From Deltaproteobacteria bacterium (GTDB taxonomy: Bacteria > Desulfobacterota > Desulfobulbia > Desulfobulbales > Desulfurivibrionaceae), in NCBI GenBank assembly GCA_021802645.1, contig JAJZRO010000015.1:14846-56695 (forward strand): a stretch of DNA of 41,850 bases, read 5' to 3'. The translations under genes were made by a program, and so were the position numbers. Numbering within the stretch: position 1 is the first letter of the stretch; every line of letters starts with the position of its first letter. Positions 17,194 through 26,670 of this stretch are shown here, one piece after another. Below the pieces are notes generated by a model. The model was not told the origin of the DNA, did not search any database, and worked only from the letters and a program-made list of their open reading frames with translations.

Positions 17194-17556
17194 TCAGTGA
17201 GAGGCGGTGGAGCCGAGGACCTTGGCGATGATCTTGGCCTTGGCGGCCTCGTCGAGATCGGCCTTATGCCAGTGGATGAACTGCTCGGTCACGCGGGTGT
17301 AAGCGCCGTTGTCCGCCTTGCACTGGTCGCAGACGGAAAGGGCCTCGTCGCGGTAGGTGATGACCTTGCTGGCCGGTTCACCGTCCCGGTTCACCGCCGC
17401 CATCTTCCGGCAGCCGCAATCCAGGCGGATGACCGCGACGCCCACCGCGTCGGGGCTGCCTTCGATGATGCCGCCGATCATCGCCTCTTCGGATTTCGCC
17501 GCCGCCTGTTGCGGGGTGAGTTGCTTGGTGCCGCCTTTCTTGATTTTGTGCGCCAT
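17194..17556 (-). CDS. Small hypothetical protein with four Cys
   Basis: I do not recognise this 120-residue protein. It starts with a basic segment (MAHKIKKGG), then a Gln/Ala-rich helix, then a compact region with DCGCRKMAA and CDQCKADNG, which could bind zinc as a four-Cys knuckle. The C-terminus is helical and charged. The ATG at 17556 is preferred over 17562 because GGAG sits 6 bases upstream of it. The gene converges with the DUF3617 gene and is divergent from the ferredoxin gene. Confidence 0.6.
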   Translation of the reverse strand: MAHKIKKGGTKQLTPQQAAAKSEEAMIGGIIEGSPDAVGVAVIRLDCGCRKMAAVNRDGEPASKVITYRDEALSVCDQCKADNGAYTRVTEQFIHWHKADLDEAAKAKIIAKVLGSTASH

Positions 17557-17824
17557 CGTCATCTCCGCCAGCTTGGGGGTCGTTTGGGAAAGCGTCATGG
17601 TAAATGATCGCCCAAGGCTGGTCAACCATATTTCGGCCGGGGGCCTTGCAATGGCCTATCCTTTGAGATGACTGGGCATTCCGCTGGGTTAAGGCTTTTT
17701 CTGTTGACAAAAAAATGGCGGTGAATTAGAGGGAGTTGGGTACGGTATTCATACGGAGAGAGCGGGCCAGGGAGCCTTTGCTGCTCCGGGCCTATAACAA
17801 TTTTATGTCAACGGAGGTAGTATC

Positions 17825-18010
17825 ATGTGGCAGATCGAGGTAGACAAGGACAAGTGCGTCGGTGATGAGGAGTGCGTCAATGCTTGCCCGGCGCAGGTAT
17901 ACGAGATGGTTGATGGCAAGGCCGAACCGGTGAACTCCGATGAGTGCCTGGGTTGCGAGACCTGCGTTGAGGTCTGCCCCCAGAGCGCCATCACCGTTAC
18001 CGAGGTGTAA
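17825..18010 (+). CDS. Ferredoxin with Asp in place of one cluster ligand
   Basis: A 61-residue bicluster ferredoxin, a soluble low-potential electron carrier. The second motif is complete (C41, C44, C47, C51). In the first, the second Cys is Asp (C11, D14, C17, C21). D14 occupies the place known from D. africanus ferredoxin III, where the cluster is [3Fe-4S] and converts to a [4Fe-4S] or mixed-metal form. GGAGG precedes the ATG, and a terminator follows, so it is a single-gene unit. A TTGACA at 17704-17709 may be its -35, but no good -10 is visible at the right distance. A role in feeding electrons to sulfite reduction or related enzymes is possible. Confidence 0.93.
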   Translation: MWQIEVDKDKCVGDEECVNACPAQVYEMVDGKAEPVNSDECLGCETCVEVCPQSAITVTEV

Positions 18011-18046
18011 CGTCTCACCGTTGCGTACGAAGTCCACGCGACTGAG

Positions 18047-18080
18047 AGGCATATCTCCTTTGCGGGAGATATGCCTTTCT
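18047..18080 (+). terminator. Terminator after the ferredoxin gene
   Basis: AGGCATATCTCC (18047-18058) pairs perfectly with GGAGATATGCCT (18065-18076), a 12-bp stem with a 6-base loop followed by a short T-rich run. Confidence 0.8.
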
Positions 18081-18167
18081 TATTTGTACCGTTCCCCTTT
18101 ATTGTGACGAACGCCACCCCTGGCCCCCCTCGGTGTCAGGTGGCGGCGGTTGCAGCGGAGGAAGGGC

Positions 18168-18596
18168 GTGAAAGGATTGAGCAGGCTCAAGCCGGCCGCG
18201 GCGATCAAGACCCAGTTGGTGGTTGCCGCCCTGTTGTGGAGTGCCATTGGCATCTTTCTGGTGGTTCGCGGTCTGCTGCTTTTTGAGGTGGTGACACCGT
18301 GGCCGTTGGTGGTGGCGGTGGCGGTGGGGCTGGTGAAGTCCCGTTTGGTGCTGGACCGCACCGCGCAAAAGAATCTCGCCCGCATCCTGGCGCGGGAGGA
18401 AGGAAGCTGCATCGGCGGCGTTTATTCCTGGCGCATGTGGGGGTTCATCGTGCTGATGATGCTCCTGGGGCGGCTGTTGCGGGCCTCCGGCCTGGCGGGC
18501 TGGATCGTCGGCATGGTCTATGTCGCGGTGGGTTCGGCCCTTTTTCGGTCGAGCCGTCTACTGTGGCGGCAATGGCGGTTGACGGCGACGAGTTGA
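18168..18596 (+). CDS. Small integral membrane protein, unknown function
   Basis: A 142-residue protein with about four hydrophobic helices: near 16-34 (QLVVAALLWSAIGIFLVVRG), 40-56 (WPLVVAVAVGLVK), 90-106 (FIVLMMLLGRLL) and 110-126 (GWIVGMVYVAVGSALF). The N-terminus is basic. I place the start at the GTG at 18168 because GGAGGA lies 5 bases upstream; an in-frame TTG at 18150 is less likely. It ends 9 bases before alr and may be the first gene of that operon. No known family comes to mind. Confidence 0.65.
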   Translation: MKGLSRLKPAAAIKTQLVVAALLWSAIGIFLVVRGLLLFEVVTPWPLVVAVAVGLVKSRLVLDRTAQKNLARILAREEGSCIGGVYSWRMWGFIVLMMLLGRLLRASGLAGWIVGMVYVAVGSALFRSSRLLWRQWRLTATS

Positions 18597-18605
18597 GAGA
18601 CGAGC

Positions 18606-19760
18606 ATGGCAACGCCTTCCTATAACTGGGTTTCCGTCGATCTGGCGGCCCTGCGCCACAATTTTTCGGCACTCAAGGCGTGGGTGGGCCACACGGTGCA
18701 GGTGATGGCGGTAGTGAAGGCTGACGCTTACGGTCACGGCTTGGTGCCGGCGGCACAGGCCTTTGCCGCGGCCGGCGCCGAGACCTTTGGCGTGGCCGAG
18801 ATGGAAGAGGCGGTGACGTTGCGGGAGGCCGGCCTTGGTGGTGAGATCGTGGTGCTGTTCGGCGCCCCGAGTATGGCGGCGGCCGAGGTGGTCCGCTACA
18901 ACCTCAGCCCGGTGGTCTTCGGCCCCGAATCGTTGACTGCTTTGTCGCAGGCCGCGGTGGCCGCGCAGCAAGAGATCGGCGTCCACCTCAAGATCGATGT
19001 GGGCATGGGCCGGCTGGGGGTGTTGCCGGCCGAGGCCACGGCCATGGCTGCCGCCATTCAGGCCACGCCCGGGCTCTATGTCGCCGGGCTGCTCTCCCAT
19101 TTCCCGCAGGCGGACCTGGCGCAGGGCGGTACCGAGGAACAGTACCACGCCTTCGCAAAGGTGCGCGACGCCGTTGCCGCCCTGGCCCCTCGCGCGTCGT
19201 TGGCCCACATTGCCAATTCCGCCGCGGTGCTGCGTTTCCTCAACACCCATGCCACCATGGTGCGACCGGGGATCAGTCTCTACGGGTATTATCCCTCGGC
19301 GGTCAGCATCCGGCCTGAGGTGACGTTCAAGCCGGCCATGGGTTTCCATACCCAGGTGTTGCAGGTCAAGGAGGTGCCGGTTGGCTATGGCGTCAGCTAC
19401 GGCCACCGTTTCGTCACCCAGCGGCCGAGCCGTCTGGCCGTGTTGCCGGTAGGCTACGACGACGGCTATCTGCGCAGTCTTACCAACCGGGCCCAGGTGA
19501 TTGTCCGCGGCCAGCGGGCGCCGGTGGTGGGCACCATCTGCATGAACGCCTGCATGGTCGATGTGACCGACGTTGCCGGGGTGACCCCTGGCGATGCCGT
19601 GGTCCTCATGGGTGAGAGCGGCGGCGAGACCATCGATGCCGACGAGATTGCCGGCTGGATGGGCACCATTTCCTATGAGGTGCTCTGTTTGTTTGGCTCG
19701 CGCAATCGACGGGTGTATAGTGGGGCGGCTGATGCCACACCGGGGAAGAGTGATTGCTAA
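18606..19760 (+). CDS. alr: Alanine racemase
   Basis: A 384-residue PLP enzyme that makes D-alanine for peptidoglycan. The N-terminal TIM barrel has the PLP lysine K38 in VVKADAYGHG. The C-terminal beta domain supplies the opposite-face catalytic tyrosine in GYGVSYGHRF (about 265). The motifs HFPQAD, RPGISLYGYYP and VGRICM-like VGTICMNACMVDVT are all present. Length is normal for the family. It begins the run alr, argS, SPOR, argA, secA, argJ, with spacings of 8 to 30 bases up to secA. Confidence 0.96.
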   Translation: MATPSYNWVSVDLAALRHNFSALKAWVGHTVQVMAVVKADAYGHGLVPAAQAFAAAGAETFGVAEMEEAVTLREAGLGGEIVVLFGAPSMAAAEVVRYNLSPVVFGPESLTALSQAAVAAQQEIGVHLKIDVGMGRLGVLPAEATAMAAAIQATPGLYVAGLLSHFPQADLAQGGTEEQYHAFAKVRDAVAALAPRASLAHIANSAAVLRFLNTHATMVRPGISLYGYYPSAVSIRPEVTFKPAMGFHTQVLQVKEVPVGYGVSYGHRFVTQRPSRLAVLPVGYDDGYLRSLTNRAQVIVRGQRAPVVGTICMNACMVDVTDVAGVTPGDAVVLMGESGGETIDADEIAGWMGTISYEVLCLFGSRNRRVYSGAADATPGKSDC

Positions 19761-19790
19761 CGGCGTTGCGCCGGGTTTTTCGAGGGAATC

Positions 19791-21449
19791 ATGATCAGAG
19801 CGCGTTTGAAGAAGAGGATTGACCACTGTTTTGCCCAAGGCACCGAGCTGGGTTACTGGACCGAGGCCGCGGCCGGGCTCTATGCGGTGGAGGAGCCCAA
19901 GCACGCGGGCCAGGGCGACTATGCCACCAACTTCGCCATGGTGGTGGCGGGCAAGGAAAAGAAAAAGCCCCGCGAGGTGGCGGCCCAGCTCGTGGAACTG
20001 CTCGCGGCCCATACCGACCTGCTCGCCAGAGTGGAGGTGGCGGGCCCCGGTTTCGTCAACTGCTTCCTGCAGGAGGGGGTCTGGCAGTCGGTGCTGCCGG
20101 AGATCTGCACCGCGGGCGACGCCTTTGGCAAGAGCGACATCGGCCGGGAGAAAAAGGTGCTGGTGGAATTTGTCAGCGCCAACCCCACCGGCCCCCTTTC
20201 CGTGGGCCACGGCCGGCAGGCGGTGCTGGGCGACGCCATCGCCCGGCTGCTTGAGGCCACTGGTCACCTGGTGACCCGGGAATATTACTACAACGACGCC
20301 GGCCGTCAGATGCGGGTCTTAGGCGAATCGACCCGGGCGCGGTACCTGGAGCAACTGGGACTGCCGTTTACCTTCCCGGAAGACGGCTACCAGGGCCAGT
20401 ACATCCGCGACATCGCCCAGGAACTGATCAGCGAGCAGGGCGACCGTCTGAAGGAGGTGGCCGAGGTCGCGCCCTTCAAGGAGAAGGCCGAACAGGTCAT
20501 CTTCGCCGACATCAACAACACCCTCGCCCGGCTCGGGATTCGCTTCGACAACTACTACAACGAGCACTCCCTTTACGAGAACGGCCTGGTGGACGATGTC
20601 ATCGCCACCCTGCGGGCCAAGGGGCTCGTCTACGACAAGGACGGCGCGGTCTGGTTCAAGACCACCGAGTTCGGCATGGAGCAGGACCGGGTCATCGTGA
20701 AATCGACCGGCGAACCCACCTACCGGCTGCCGGACATCGCCTACCATCGCGAGAAGTTCCGCCGCGGCTACGACTGGATGGTGAACATCTTCGGCTCCGA
20801 CCACATCGCCACTGTGCCGGACGTGCTGGCCGGGGTCAAGGCCCTGGGTTACGATCCGGCCAAGGTGACGGTGGTCATCCACCAGTTCGTGACGTTGCTG
20901 CGCGACGGCCAGCAGGTGAAGATGTCCACCCGCAAGGCCAACTTCGTCACCGTGGATGAGCTGCTCGACGAGGTCGGCCCCGACGTGGCGCGCTTCTTCT
21001 TCCTGATGCGCAAGGCGGACAGCCAGCTCGAATTCGACCTGGCCTTGGCCACCCAGCAGAGCCAGGAGAATCCGGTCTTTTACGTCCAGTACGGCAACGC
21101 CCGGCTGGCGAGCATTGCCAAGCAGGCGGCGGCCAAGGGTATAACGCGTGGCGAGCTGGCAGAAGCCTTGCTGGCGCGGCTGACCACCGAGGAAGAGCTC
21201 CATCTGCTCAAGGCGATGGCGGTCTTTCCGGCCCTGGTGGAGAGCGCCGCCGTGGCCCTGGAGCCCCACCGCATTGTTTTCTTCCTCCAGGAGCTTGCTG
21301 CGCACTTCCACAGTTACTACAATAAGCACCGGGTGATTTCCGAGGATGTCGACCTGAGCCGGGCGCGGCTCTGGCTCTGTGAAGCGTTGCGGATCGTTAT
21401 CCGGAATGGGTTGACCTTGATCGGGGTGTCGGCCCCGGAAACCATGTAG
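19791..21449 (+). CDS. argS: Arginyl-tRNA synthetase
   Basis: A 552-residue class I aminoacyl-tRNA synthetase that charges tRNA-Arg. The HIGH-like signature is ANPTGPLSVGHG (about 129-140) and the KMSKS-like loop is VKMSTRKAN (about 378-386). An N-terminal Add1-type domain precedes the catalytic core, and the DALR anticodon-binding C-terminal domain has the typical FHSYYNKHRV near 503-512. It starts 30 bases after alr and ends 8 bases before the SPOR gene, consistent with one operon. Nothing unusual is seen. Confidence 0.97.
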   Translation: MIRARLKKRIDHCFAQGTELGYWTEAAAGLYAVEEPKHAGQGDYATNFAMVVAGKEKKKPREVAAQLVELLAAHTDLLARVEVAGPGFVNCFLQEGVWQSVLPEICTAGDAFGKSDIGREKKVLVEFVSANPTGPLSVGHGRQAVLGDAIARLLEATGHLVTREYYYNDAGRQMRVLGESTRARYLEQLGLPFTFPEDGYQGQYIRDIAQELISEQGDRLKEVAEVAPFKEKAEQVIFADINNTLARLGIRFDNYYNEHSLYENGLVDDVIATLRAKGLVYDKDGAVWFKTTEFGMEQDRVIVKSTGEPTYRLPDIAYHREKFRRGYDWMVNIFGSDHIATVPDVLAGVKALGYDPAKVTVVIHQFVTLLRDGQQVKMSTRKANFVTVDELLDEVGPDVARFFFLMRKADSQLEFDLALATQQSQENPVFYVQYGNARLASIAKQAAAKGITRGELAEALLARLTTEEELHLLKAMAVFPALVESAAVALEPHRIVFFLQELAAHFHSYYNKHRVISEDVDLSRARLWLCEALRIVIRNGLTLIGVSAPETM

Positions 21450-21457
21450 GCGAAGCT

Positions 21458-22006
21458 ATGGGCAACGGCGCTAAGAAAATCGCGTTTCGTTTCGAATTGA
21501 GCTGGGGCGGGATGTTCGGCCTGGTCGCGGTCTGCGGTGGCATCTTTGTGTGGCTCTTTTTCCTCGGGGTCTGGGCTGGGCAGACGGTCCTGCTGCCGCC
21601 CGCGGGAACGCAGTCGATCTCCTTCGCGCGGCTGACCGGCAAACCGGACACCAAGAACGATAAAAAGGCAAAGGCCGCGGCCATGGCCCCGGTCGCCAAG
21701 TCCGAACCGGCGGCGCCGCCGGTGGCGGCCAAGCCGGAAACGGCAGAACCTTCGTTTTTTTGCCTGCAGGTCGGGGCGTTCCGCGAGCAGGATTCGGCCA
21801 ATCACGCCAAGGAAGAATGGGAGGCTCGAGGCCACAAAGCCTTTATCCAACCGGCCAGCGAAAACAGCGATGGCCTGATCCGGGTCTTTGTCGGCAAGTT
21901 TGAAAAGCTTTCCGAGGCCAATGCCCTCGCTGCCAAAATCGACCAGGAGGAGGGGGTGCAGACGTATGTCGCCCTGCTACCCGCCTCCAAGATCCATCTG
22001 CCGTAA
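21458..22006 (+). CDS. SPOR-domain membrane protein
   Basis: A 182-residue, single-pass inner-membrane protein. A short cytoplasmic N-terminus is followed by a membrane helix at about 19-40. Next comes a Lys/Ala/Pro-rich periplasmic linker (about 60-97), and then a SPOR domain (about 99-178: FFCLQVGAFREQDSANHAK and RVFVGKFEKLSEANALAAKI). SPOR domains bind denuded glycan strands at division septa, so a cell-envelope or division role is likely. The gene directly follows argS, a common arrangement in deltaproteobacteria. Confidence 0.88.
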   Translation: MGNGAKKIAFRFELSWGGMFGLVAVCGGIFVWLFFLGVWAGQTVLLPPAGTQSISFARLTGKPDTKNDKKAKAAAMAPVAKSEPAAPPVAAKPETAEPSFFCLQVGAFREQDSANHAKEEWEARGHKAFIQPASENSDGLIRVFVGKFEKLSEANALAAKIDQEEGVQTYVALLPASKIHLP

Positions 22007-22023
22007 GGGAAAGGGGAGGCGCC

Positions 22024-22497
22024 ATGATCCGCAGCGCCCGTATGGCCGACGTGAAGGCCATCTACAATCTGCTGCACCATTTTGCCGCTAAGGGGTTGCT
22101 GCTCGGCCGGTCGCTCAGTTCGCTCTACGACCAGTTGCGGGATTTCAAGGTCTGTGCCGATACCGCCACCCTCGGCGACGACGCCCCGGTCATCGGGGTG
22201 TGCGCCCTCCACATCTGCTGGGAGAACCTGGCCGAGATCCGCTCGCTGGCCATCGCCGAAGAGGAACAGGGCAAGGGGTTGGGATCGCAACTGGTACGCG
22301 CCTGTCTTGATGAGGCCGAGAAGTTTGGCATCGGCCGTGTCTTTACCTTGACCTACCAGCCGGAGTTCTTTAAAAAATTGGGATTCCGGCCCATCGACAA
22401 GAACGAGTTGCCCCACAAGGTGTGGAGCGACTGTATCCAATGCCCCAAGTTTCCGGACTGCAACGAAGAGGCGCTGGTCTGGGAGCGGGGTGCCTAA
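22024..22497 (+). CDS. argA: GNAT acetyltransferase, short-form N-acetylglutamate synthase
   Basis: A 157-residue GNAT-fold enzyme. The acetyl-CoA loop is EEEQGKGLGSQLV (about 79-91), and LTYQPEFFKKLGF marks the C-terminal half. The terminal CIQCPKFPDCNEEAL Cys cluster is characteristic of the short ArgA type found in deltaproteobacteria. It would acetylate glutamate in the first step of arginine synthesis. argJ lies two genes downstream; if ArgJ recycles acetyl groups, this enzyme would be needed only for priming. GGGGAGG precedes the ATG. An alternative is a general N-acetyltransferase, but the Cys cluster favours ArgA. Confidence 0.85.
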   Translation: MIRSARMADVKAIYNLLHHFAAKGLLLGRSLSSLYDQLRDFKVCADTATLGDDAPVIGVCALHICWENLAEIRSLAIAEEEQGKGLGSQLVRACLDEAEKFGIGRVFTLTYQPEFFKKLGFRPIDKNELPHKVWSDCIQCPKFPDCNEEALVWERGA

Positions 22498-22512
22498 AGG
22501 AGTACGACACGG

Positions 22513-25065
22513 ATGTTTGGCAAGGTGTTGCAGAGCATATTCGGCAGCAAGAATGAGCGGGTGTTGAAGGCATTGCAGCCGATCGTGGCGCGGATCAATG
22601 GTCTGGAGCCAGAAATACAGCGGCTTGACGATGGCCAGCTGGCCGCCAAGACCGTGGAGTTCAAGGGGCGGGTTGCCCAAGGAGAGACCCTCGACAGCCT
22701 ACTGCCCGAGGCCTTTGCCGTGGTCCGCGAAGCAGGGCGAAGAGTCTTGGGCATGCGCCATTTCGACGTGCAGCTCATCGGCGGCATCATCCTCCATCAG
22801 GGCAAGATTGCCGAGATGCGCACCGGCGAGGGTAAGACCCTGGTGGCCACCCTGCCGGTCTATCTTAACGCCCTCACCGGCCGCGGGGTGCACGTGGTGA
22901 CGGTGAACGATTACCTTGCCCGGCGCGACGCCGAGTGGATGGGGCAGCTCTATACTTTCCTCGGCCTTTCGGTGGGGATCATCGTCCATGGCCTGGACGA
23001 CGAGGAACGGAAGGAGGCGTACAACGCCGACATCACCTACGGTACCAACAACGAGTTCGGCTTCGACTATCTGCGCGACAACATGAAGTTCGACATCGAG
23101 AGCTTCTGCCAGCGGCCGTTTTATTACGCCATCGTCGACGAGGTGGACTCCATCTTGATCGACGAGGCACGCACCCCGCTCATCATCTCGGGACCGGCGG
23201 AGATGTCCACCGACCTCTACGTCAAGGTGAACCGGATCATCCCCAAATTCAAGAAGGAAGAGCACTATACCATCGACGAAAAGGCCCGCACCGTGGCGCT
23301 TACCGAGGAGGGCGTCGCCTTGGGCGAGAAGCTCTTGAACGTCGATAACCTCTACGACCCGCGCAACATCGAGTGGCTGCACCACCTGAATCAGGCGATG
23401 AAGGCGCATCTGCTCTTCAAGCGCGATGTCGACTACCTGGTGCGCGAGGGGCAGGTGATCATCGTCGATGAGTTCACCGGCCGCGCCATGCCGGGCCGTC
23501 GCTTCAGCGACGGTCTGCATCAGGCATTGGAGGCCAAGGAAGGGGTCAAGGTGGAAAACGAGAACCAGACGCTCGCCTCCATCACCTTCCAGAACTACTT
23601 CCGCATGTACGAGAAGCTTTCCGGCATGACCGGCACCGCCGACACCGAGGCGGCGGAGTTCAAGAAGATCTACAATCTCGACGTTAACGTCATCCCGACC
23701 CACAACCCCATGATCCGGGCTGATTACGCGGATGCGGTTTACAAGAATGTCAATGCCAAGTATCGCGCCATCGTGCGCGAGATCAAGGAACTGCACGCCA
23801 AGGGCCAGCCGGTGCTGGTGGGCACCATCAGCATCGATGTTTCGGAGAAGATCTCGAACTTCCTGAAGAAAGAAGGCATCCCCCATGCGGTGCTCAATGC
23901 CAAGCACCACGAGAAGGAAGCGGAGATCGTCGCCGAGGCCGGGCAGCAGGGCAAGGTGACCATCGCCACCAACATGGCGGGTCGCGGCACCGACATCAAG
24001 CTCGGCGAAGGGGTGGCGGAGTTGGGTGGGCTGCACATCCTCGGCACCAGCCGTCACGAGAGTCGCCGCATCGACAATCAGCTTCGCGGCCGTTCGGGCC
24101 GCCAGGGCGATCCGGGTTCCTCCCGCTTCTTCCTTTCGCTGGAGGATGACCTGCTGCGCATTTTCGGCTCGGACCGCATCTCCGGCATGATGGACCGCCT
24201 CGGCATGGAGGAGGACGAGCCCATCGAACACGCCATGATCAGCCGGGCCATCGAGAACGCCCAGCGCAAGGTCGAGGGTCACAACTTCGAGATCCGCAAG
24301 CACCTGCTCGAATACGACGACGTGATGAACAAGCAGCGCGAGGTGATCTACCGCCAACGTCGCGAGGTGCTGGCCAGCGACGATGTCAGTGGAATCATCC
24401 GCGACATGCTGGCTGATCTGGTGGAAGGAGTGGCGGCGGAATTTGCCGAGGAACGGCTCGATGCCGCGGATTGGGATTGGGCCGCCATCGAGGAGCGTTT
24501 TCTCGCCGTCTTTGGTTTCCCCCTGCCTTGGAGCGCGGAGGAGCGCGCGGAGATCACCGACGAGAACGTGGCCGAGCGGCTGCTTGCTACCCTTACCGCC
24601 TGTTACCAGGAGCGGGAACAGGCACTCGGTACCGAGAACCTGCGTCACCTCGAACGGGTCATCCTGCTCCAGATGGTGGATACGCACTGGAAGGAGCACC
24701 TCCTCAACATGGACCATCTGAAGGAGGGCATCGGCCTGCGCGGCTATGGCCAGCAGAATCCGCTCAACGAGTACAAGAAGGAAGGATTCGCCATGTTCAT
24801 GGCCATGATCGAAACGGTGAAGCAGCAGACCGTGAGCATCCTGTTCCGGCTGCAACTGGCCGAGGCGGACGAGGTCGATGAACTGGAGGAGGAGCAGCGT
24901 CAGCGCCAGCCGCCCATCCAGTTGCACCATGGCGACGAGGAAGAAGCGGCGGCGCGGAAATCCAAGCCCCAGACCCGCGAGAGCGACAAGATCGGCCGCA
25001 ACGAGCCGTGTCCCTGCGGCAGCGGCAAGAAGTACAAGCGGTGCTGCGGCCAGCATAATACCTGA
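22513..25065 (+). CDS. secA: Preprotein translocase ATPase SecA
   Basis: An 850-residue motor ATPase that drives proteins through SecYEG. The N-terminus ([18 protein letters not shown]) is typical. Walker A is MRTGEGKTL (about 101-109), the DEAD-type box is [14 protein letters not shown] (about 209-222), and the second RecA-like domain has [16 protein letters not shown] and [12 protein letters not shown]. The helical-scaffold region follows, and the extreme C-terminus is the zinc-binding SEC-C tail ([14 protein letters not shown]), used for SecB and lipid contacts. It starts 15 bases after argA. Length is slightly below that of E. coli SecA. Confidence 0.98.
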   Translation: MFGKVLQSIFGSKNERVLKALQPIVARINGLEPEIQRLDDGQLAAKTVEFKGRVAQGETLDSLLPEAFAVVREAGRRVLGMRHFDVQLIGGIILHQGKIAEMRTGEGKTLVATLPVYLNALTGRGVHVVTVNDYLARRDAEWMGQLYTFLGLSVGIIVHGLDDEERKEAYNADITYGTNNEFGFDYLRDNMKFDIESFCQRPFYYAIVDEVDSILIDEARTPLIISGPAEMSTDLYVKVNRIIPKFKKEEHYTIDEKARTVALTEEGVALGEKLLNVDNLYDPRNIEWLHHLNQAMKAHLLFKRDVDYLVREGQVIIVDEFTGRAMPGRRFSDGLHQALEAKEGVKVENENQTLASITFQNYFRMYEKLSGMTGTADTEAAEFKKIYNLDVNVIPTHNPMIRADYADAVYKNVNAKYRAIVREIKELHAKGQPVLVGTISIDVSEKISNFLKKEGIPHAVLNAKHHEKEAEIVAEAGQQGKVTIATNMAGRGTDIKLGEGVAELGGLHILGTSRHESRRIDNQLRGRSGRQGDPGSSRFFLSLEDDLLRIFGSDRISGMMDRLGMEEDEPIEHAMISRAIENAQRKVEGHNFEIRKHLLEYDDVMNKQREVIYRQRREVLASDDVSGIIRDMLADLVEGVAAEFAEERLDAADWDWAAIEERFLAVFGFPLPWSAEERAEITDENVAERLLATLTACYQEREQALGTENLRHLERVILLQMVDTHWKEHLLNMDHLKEGIGLRGYGQQNPLNEYKKEGFAMFMAMIETVKQQTVSILFRLQLAEADEVDELEEEQRQRQPPIQLHHGDEEEAAARKSKPQTRESDKIGRNEPCPCGSGKKYKRCCGQHNT

Positions 25066-25186
25066 TCAGGCGCCGTTGCGCCGCGGCCCTGCAGGTTGTG
25101 CCGGCGGTTTGGGGCTTTTTCGGGAGGTTGTTGTTCCGGGGGTTGACGCGTAACGGGCGTTTGCCCCCTGCGGGATGGAGACGACC

Positions 25187-26392
25187 ATGACAGAGTATTC
25201 CTTCGGCAATTTTACGGTCCAGGGCTTTCGTGGCGGGGCGATCAAGTCCGGTATCCGCGGCAAGGACCGCCTTGACTTGGCGCTTATTGTCAGCGACAAG
25301 CCGGCCGTGGCGGCCGGGGTCTTCACCACCAGTCAGGTCAAGGCGGCGCCGGTGGTGCTGGGATACGAGCGACTGAAAAAGGGCAAGGCCCAGGCCATTC
25401 TGGTCAACTCCGGCATTGCCAATGCCTGCACCGGCGAGGAGGGCATGCGCAACGCGAAGCTCACCGCGGCCATGGCGGCGGACGCCCTTGGTATCGCCGA
25501 AGAGCTGGTCCAGGTTTCTTCCACCGGCGTGATCGGCATGCAGCTTGAGGTCGAGTGTTTCCGGTTCGGCATTCCGAAACTGGCCGGGCGGCTCAGCCCG
25601 GACGCGCTCGGCGAAGTGGCCCTGGCCATGATGACCACCGATACGGTGCCCAAGACCGCGGTGCGCGAATTTATCGTGGCCGGCCGGCCGGTGAAGCTCG
25701 TCGGCATGGCCAAGGGCGCCGGCATGATCATGCCCAACATGGCCACCATGCTCTGCTATCTGCTCACCGACGCGGCGGTGGAGCAGGAGACCCTGCAGGC
25801 CATGCTCAGACAAAGCGTGGCCCAATCCTTCAACATTATCACCGTGGACGGCGACACCAGCACCAACGACACCGTGCTCATTCTGGCCAACGGCAAGGCC
25901 GGCAACGCCATGATCGATACCGCCTCGCCGGAATGCGCACTTTTTCAGCAGCAACTCGATGAGATCTGCCGCGAGCTTGCCTTGAAGATCGTGCGGGACG
26001 GCGAAGGCGCCACCAAACTGGTGACCGTGCGGGTCAATGGGGCGCCATCCAAGGCCGCGGCCGAGCAGGCCGCGCGCACCATCGCCAACTCCAATCTGGT
26101 CAAGACCGCCTTCTTCGGCGAAGACGCCAACTGGGGCCGGATTATCGCCGCCCTGGGCCGCTCCGGCGTGATCTTCGATGCCGAAAAGGTCTCCATTGCC
26201 TTCGACGCTGTGGTCATGGTGGAGAACGGGATCGGCCGGGGCAGGGAAGTGGAGGCGGCGGCCACCAAGGTCCTCAAGCAGAAGGACTTCACCGTTACGG
26301 TCGATCTGCATGGGGGCGACGGCTGGGCGGAAATCTTTACCTGCGACTTCTCCCTGGAGTACGTCACCATCAACGCCGATTACCGGACCTGA
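25187..26392 (+). CDS. argJ: Glutamate N-acetyltransferase / amino-acid N-acetyltransferase
   Basis: A 401-residue enzyme that moves acetyl groups from N-acetylornithine to glutamate, closing the cyclic arginine pathway. The autocleavage site is the conserved KGAGMIMPNMATMLCYLLTD segment (about 182-201), where the Thr of MATML becomes the N-terminal nucleophile of the beta chain. The C-terminal motif AFFGEDANWGRI is also present. The ATG at 25187 is favoured over 25175 because GGAG lies 6 bases upstream. It follows secA after about 120 bases, which hold a GC-rich repeat but no clear terminator. Whether it is mono- or bifunctional cannot be told by eye. Confidence 0.96.
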   Translation: MTEYSFGNFTVQGFRGGAIKSGIRGKDRLDLALIVSDKPAVAAGVFTTSQVKAAPVVLGYERLKKGKAQAILVNSGIANACTGEEGMRNAKLTAAMAADALGIAEELVQVSSTGVIGMQLEVECFRFGIPKLAGRLSPDALGEVALAMMTTDTVPKTAVREFIVAGRPVKLVGMAKGAGMIMPNMATMLCYLLTDAAVEQETLQAMLRQSVAQSFNIITVDGDTSTNDTVLILANGKAGNAMIDTASPECALFQQQLDEICRELALKIVRDGEGATKLVTVRVNGAPSKAAAEQAARTIANSNLVKTAFFGEDANWGRIIAALGRSGVIFDAEKVSIAFDAVVMVENGIGRGREVEAAATKVLKQKDFTVTVDLHGGDGWAEIFTCDFSLEYVTINADYRT

Positions 26393-26463
26393 TTCCGCTG
26401 GCCGGCGGCCTTGCCGGCCCTGGTCTTTCTGCCGGCCAATTTCGTTCCCCTCTTCGTTGGTTG

Positions 26464-26482
26464 ACTCCTACTCAGTAGGAGT
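26464..26482. promoter_or_regulatory. 19-base palindrome, probable operator
   Basis: ACTCCTACT (26464-26472) and AGTAGGAGT (26474-26482) form a perfect 9+9 inverted repeat around a single C. It is centred about 78 bases upstream of the predicted transcription start of the PhnD-like gene, a place suited to an activator. The binding protein is not known; a dimeric helix-turn-helix regulator is likely. Confidence 0.5.
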
Positions 26483-26516
26483 GCCGTCCGTCGTGGTGGT
26501 TCCGCAACGAATTCAT

Positions 26517-26544
26517 TTGACAGCGGTTTTAGGGAAATTATACG
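26517..26544 (+). promoter_or_regulatory. Promoter of the PhnD-like gene
   Basis: TTGACA (26517-26522), a 16-base spacer and TATACG (26539-26544). The predicted start near 26551 leaves a 120-base 5' UTR. Confidence 0.65.
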
Positions 26545-26670
26545 ATTGAACGGCGAGTGCGATCTGGGGGCGGAAGGCGGCTTTCCGCCGCGGTTGCCTA
26601 AGGCGAGCGGGGAAGGGGAGAGTATGGCCGGATGGCTCGATGTGACCAGCAATCGGCAAGGAGAACGAGG

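Noticed and set aside
17191-17203. CTCTCA-G-TGAGAG repeat between convergent genes as a terminator
   Set aside because: The stem leaves almost no loop and there is no T run on either strand.
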